NCBI GenBank assembly: GCA_030039695.1
Contig: JASHVB010000832.1
Coordinates: 1 to 10,557, forward strand
Source: Acetobacteraceae bacterium
GTDB taxonomy: Bacteria; Pseudomonadota; Alphaproteobacteria; Acetobacterales; Acetobacteraceae
Direction: 5' to 3'
Length of the DNA stretch: 10,557 nucleotides
Numbering within the stretch: position 1 is the first letter of the stretch; each line of letters begins with the position of its first letter. The notes under the pieces were generated by a model. It had not been told where the DNA came from, searched no databases, and worked only from the letters and a program-made list of their open reading frames with translations. Of the stretch, positions 8,025 to 10,557 are shown piece by piece. Both the position numbers and the translations under genes were made by a program.

Positions 8025-8043
8025 GGCCGGGTCAAACCCGGCC
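8025..8043. terminator. Perfect hairpin between convergent genes
   Basis: GGCCGGGT (8025-8032) and ACCCGGCC (8036-8043) form a perfect 8-bp stem with a CAA loop. It lies 54 bases past the synthetase stop and 18 bases past the dppD stop, where a shared bidirectional terminator would be expected. Neither side has a T-run, so termination may be weak or Rho-assisted. The hairpin could also be a copy of a dispersed intergenic palindrome. Nothing else was seen in the 7972-8060 gap. Confidence 0.55.
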
Positions 8044-8060
8044 CTGCGCGATGGCTTTCG

Positions 8061-9071
8061 TTAGGTTCCCACCATCACCGCCGGCGCCGCAGCCGGTGCG
8101 TCGACGTAATGACAGGCGACAGCGTGTGCTGCCGCCTTCTCCTCGAACGCCGGCGCCACTTCGCGGCATAGCTCGGTCGCCATCGGACAACGTTCGGCGA
8201 ACGGGCAGCCTTCGATCTTCTGTCGCAGGCTCGGCACCAGACCGGAAATCTCCGCCAGCTTGCCGCGTCCGCCATCGTGCAGCGACGAGCCCAGTTTCGG
8301 CACGGATCCCATGAGGCCGCGGGTATAAGGATGCAGCGGACGGGCGAAAATCTCCGTAACCGGCGCCTCCTCGACCTTGCGTCCCGCGTACATCACCACA
8401 ACACGCTCGGCCATTTCCGCCACCACGCCGAGATCGTGCGTGATCAGCATGATCGCCGCGCCGACGCGCCGCTTCAAATCGCGCATCAAATCGAGAATCT
8501 GCGCCTGGATCGTCACGTCCAGTGCGGTCGTCGGTTCGTCGGCGATCAGCAGCTTGGGGTTGCAGGCCAGCGCCATGGCGATCATCACCCGCTGGCGCAT
8601 GCCGCCGGACAACTGGTGCGGATACTCCCGCACTCGGCGCGCCGGCGCCGGAATGCCCACCAGCGTGAGCATCTCGATCGCCTTCTTCTCGGCATCGCGC
8701 GTGGAGAGTCCTTGATGCAGCCGCAGGGTTTCGCCGATCTGTCGCCCGACTGTCAGTACCGGGTTTAGGCTGGTCATCGGCTCCTGGAAGATCATCGAGA
8801 TCTGGTTGCCGCGGATGTCGCGCATCTCGGCTTCCGACAGCGCCATCAAGTCGTGACCATTGAAGACGATGCGGCCACTGATCTTGCCGGGCGGTTCCTG
8901 GATCAGCCGCAGGATCGACATGGAGGTGACCGACTTGCCGCAACCGGATTCGCCGACGATCGCCAGGGTCTCGCCGGCGTTGACGTGAAACGACACGCCC
9001 TCCACCGCACGCACGACACCATCGGGCGTCGCGAAATGCGTCTGCAGTTTCTCGACTTCCAGCAGCGCCAT
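8061..9071 (-). CDS. dppD: Peptide/nickel-type ABC transporter ATP-binding protein (DppD/OppD)
   Basis: This ATPase of 336 residues drives import through the DppB-DppC channel from the cytoplasmic face. It shows Walker A GESGCGKS (40-47), Q-loop Gln96 in [10 protein letters not shown], signature LSGGMRQ (154-160), Walker B LLIADEP (174-180), D-loop TALD and switch His212 in THDLG. The oligopeptide-type C-terminal extension carries [12 protein letters not shown] (247-258) and then Cys289, Cys295, Cys302 and Cys320. That is the C-x5-C-x6-C-x17-C spacing which binds a [4Fe-4S] cluster in DppD-type proteins. The ATG lies 2 bases after the dppC stop. It is the last gene of the operon; the usual partner ATPase DppF does not follow. 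The subfamily is clear, but peptide, nickel or another substrate cannot be told from this subunit. Confidence 0.93.
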   Translation of the reverse strand: MALLEVEKLQTHFATPDGVVRAVEGVSFHVNAGETLAIVGESGCGKSVTSMSILRLIQEPPGKISGRIVFNGHDLMALSEAEMRDIRGNQISMIFQEPMTSLNPVLTVGRQIGETLRLHQGLSTRDAEKKAIEMLTLVGIPAPARRVREYPHQLSGGMRQRVMIAMALACNPKLLIADEPTTALDVTIQAQILDLMRDLKRRVGAAIMLITHDLGVVAEMAERVVVMYAGRKVEEAPVTEIFARPLHPYTRGLMGSVPKLGSSLHDGGRGKLAEISGLVPSLRQKIEGCPFAERCPMATELCREVAPAFEEKAAAHAVACHYVDAPAAAPAVMVGT

Positions 9072-9073
9072 GA

Positions 9074-9982
9074 TTACAGCCGCTTCGCCAGGCGTGGATC
9101 CAGTGCGTCGCGCAGTCCATCACCGAGGAGGTTCACAGCCAGCACAGTGATGCACAGGAATACGGCGGGGAAGAACACGACGTAGGGCTTCACCTCCCAC
9201 AGTGCGCGGCCCTCGGCCATGATGTTGCCCCAACTCGGAATGATCGGCGGCGTGCCGGCGCCGATGAATGACAGGATCGACTCGGTGATCATCGCCGAAG
9301 CGCAGATGAACGTCGCATTGACCATCAACGGTGCCAGCGTATTCGGCAGGATGTGCCGCCAGATGATCACCGGCACACGTGTGCCCGACGCAACGGCCGC
9401 TTCCACATACGGTTGCTCACGCAGTGACAGCACGATGCCGCGGATCAGGCGGGAGACGCGGGGGAACTCACCAACGCTGATCGCGATCACGACGTTCTGC
9501 ACCGAGGCATGGAACAACGCCATCAACGCGATCGCCAGCAGCAGCGGCGGGATCGACATGAGGCCGTCCATGATGCGCATCAGAATGAAATCGAGCCAGC
9601 GGATGAAGCCGGCCAACACACCGACCAGCGTGCCGATCGCGGACGCGATGATTGCCACCGAGAATCCGACAATGAGCGAGATGCGTGCGCCGTACATCAC
9701 GCGCGAATAAAGGTCGCGGCCGAGCATGTCGGTGCCGAACCAGTACTCAGCAGACGGCTCGCGCAACCGCGTGATGGGCGAGATCGCGGTTGGATCGACG
9801 GTGCCGAGATACGGCGCGAAGATCGCAATGAACACCATGATTCCGAGCAGCGCTCCGCCGACGAGGATGGTGGGGTTGCGGTAGATGAAGCCGCCGATGC
9901 GGCCTCGCCGCTTCGCCGGTGGCAAAATGTCCGGCAGTGCAGGCGCGGCGGTGTAGCGGTCAGGCAGAGTGGTGATGCTCAA
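9074..9982 (-). CDS. dppC: Peptide/nickel-type ABC transporter permease (DppC)
   Basis: This inner-membrane permease of 302 residues forms half of the transport channel with DppB. After a cytoplasmic N-terminus it has the OppC-type first helix (about 38-59, [20 protein letters not shown]). It continues with the conserved stretch [20 protein letters not shown] (81-100), several helices between about 100 and 230, and the EAA loop that contacts the ATPase (YVEAAVASG then ILPNTLAPL, about 192-219). It ends with [12 protein letters not shown]. The start is taken as TTG 9982. It overlaps the dppB stop, has GAGGA 7 bases upstream and gives the normal DppC length. No ATG exists in frame between dppB and the first helix, and the long upstream open frame is dppB read out of frame. 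Confidence 0.92.
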   Translation of the reverse strand: MSITTLPDRYTAAPALPDILPPAKRRGRIGGFIYRNPTILVGGALLGIMVFIAIFAPYLGTVDPTAISPITRLREPSAEYWFGTDMLGRDLYSRVMYGARISLIVGFSVAIIASAIGTLVGVLAGFIRWLDFILMRIMDGLMSIPPLLLAIALMALFHASVQNVVIAISVGEFPRVSRLIRGIVLSLREQPYVEAAVASGTRVPVIIWRHILPNTLAPLMVNATFICASAMITESILSFIGAGTPPIIPSWGNIMAEGRALWEVKPYVVFFPAVFLCITVLAVNLLGDGLRDALDPRLAKRL

Positions 9983-10557
9983 TAGCGGATCCTCGGATCG
10001 AACACCGTGTAAAGCAAATCGACGACCAGGTTCACCAGCACATAGGCGACCGAGAACAACAGGACGACGCCCTGGATCACCGGGTAGTCGCGGCGCAGGA
10101 TCGCATCGACGGTCAGCCGGCCGAGACCAGGGATGGCGAACACGCTCTCGGTGACCACCGCGCCGCCGATCAGCAGAGCGACGCCGTTGCCAATGATTGT
10201 GACAATAGGTACCGCGGCGTTCTTCAGCGCGTGCAGAAACAATATGGGGAGCTGGCCGACGCCCTTGGCTTTGGCGGTGCGGATATAGTCCTGATTCAGC
10301 ACGTCGAGCATGGTGGTCCGCGTGATGCGCGCCAGCAGCGCAATGTAGATCAGGCCGAGTGCGATCGTCGGCAGGATCAGCGTGCGCAGGAACGGCCACA
10401 GGCCGTACTGGATGGATTCAAAGCCCTGCACGGGCAGCCAGTCGAGCTGCAGCGCGAAGATGTAGGCCAGCAGGTAGCCGACGACGAACACGGGCGTGGA
10501 GAAGCCGAACACCGCCAGTAGCATGACCATGCGGTCGATCAGCGAGCCGTGCTTCCA
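9979..10557 (-). CDS. dppB: Peptide/nickel-type ABC transporter permease (DppB), C-terminal part
   Basis: The last 192 residues of a DppB-type permease; the N-terminus, roughly a third to two fifths of the protein, lies beyond the window edge. The frame is already open at the edge (WKHGSLIDR) and is continuous, so the ATG at 10530 is internal. Four hydrophobic spans are visible: the first from MLLAVFGFSTPVFVVGYLLA, then LPTIALGLIYIALLARI, the stretch from IVTIIGNGVALLIGGAVV, and GVVLLFSVAYVLVNLVVDLL. The EAA-type cytoplasmic loop is DYIRTAKAKG followed by LKNAAVP, and the family ending [14 protein letters not shown] is intact. Its TGA stop overlaps the dppC TTG. With DppC it forms the membrane channel for a periplasmic-binding-protein-dependent importer. 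Confidence 0.93.
   Translation of the reverse strand, partial: WKHGSLIDRMVMLLAVFGFSTPVFVVGYLLAYIFALQLDWLPVQGFESIQYGLWPFLRTLILPTIALGLIYIALLARITRTTMLDVLNQDYIRTAKAKGVGQLPILFLHALKNAAVPIVTIIGNGVALLIGGAVVTESVFAIPGLGRLTVDAILRRDYPVIQGVVLLFSVAYVLVNLVVDLLYTVFDPRIRY
9990..9994 (-). promoter_or_regulatory. Ribosome binding site supporting the dppC TTG start
   Basis: On the minus strand GAGGA lies 7 bases upstream of TTG 9982, inside the last codons of dppB. It supports this rare start codon. Confidence 0.6.

Noticed and set aside
8032..9123. 363-residue minus-strand frame overlapping dppD
   Set aside because: It is dppD read in a different frame and shows no ATPase motifs or other family features.
9983..10399. 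N-terminal extension of the dppC frame to an ATG at 10399
   Set aside because: The added 139 residues are dppB read out of frame; the TTG at 9982 has a ribosome site and gives the family length.

Overview
The window is GC-rich chromosomal DNA. Its housekeeping genes (a RecO with a single cysteine where many families have zinc ligands, overlapped by ParC) and its general protein style point to an alphaproteobacterium, plausibly of the Rhodospirillales/Acetobacteraceae type. That placement is inferred from protein appearance, not from a marker search.

Layout: (1) Bases 1 to about 1262 hold no intact gene that I can support. The minus strand carries short, frame-hopping, protein-like pieces: a probable LysR-type substrate-binding-domain remnant at about 966-1230 and a weaker TPR-like remnant at about 85-315. 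A nested GC-rich inverted repeat lies at 650-695. (2) 1263-5197 (+) is a compact run: a small putative membrane protein, recO, parC (topoisomerase IV subunit A) and a ComB-family 2-phosphosulfolactate phosphatase. recO and parC overlap by 11 bases; parC and comB overlap by 4 (GTGA). (3) 5198-5856 holds decayed coding sequence, including an HHHADH metallo-beta-lactamase motif and at least one apparent frame change near a run of seven A. (4) 5857-7971 (+) encodes a single-chain ADP-forming acyl-CoA synthetase (CoA-binding, ligase-CoA and ATP-grasp domains) with a strong Shine-Dalgarno. (5) A perfect 8-bp hairpin sits between this gene and the convergent minus-strand operon. (6) 8061-10557 (-) is the end of a peptide/nickel-type ABC transporter operon, read dppB (cut by the window edge), dppC, dppD. 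The DppD-type ATPase has the four-cysteine iron-sulfur motif at its C-terminus.

How the genes relate: recO (recombinational repair) and parC (decatenation) are chromosome-maintenance genes sharing a transcript, and comB appears to be translationally coupled to parC without an obvious functional link. The acyl-CoA synthetase and the peptide transporter face each other and end at a shared intergenic hairpin, so they are separate transcription units. I did not find a clearly new multi-gene system. The most useful leads are the natural leucine at the quinolone-site serine of ParC, ComB in a bacterium with no other coenzyme M gene in view, the decayed genes on the left and at 5.2-5.7 kb, and a transporter operon that ends in dppD with no dppF after it.
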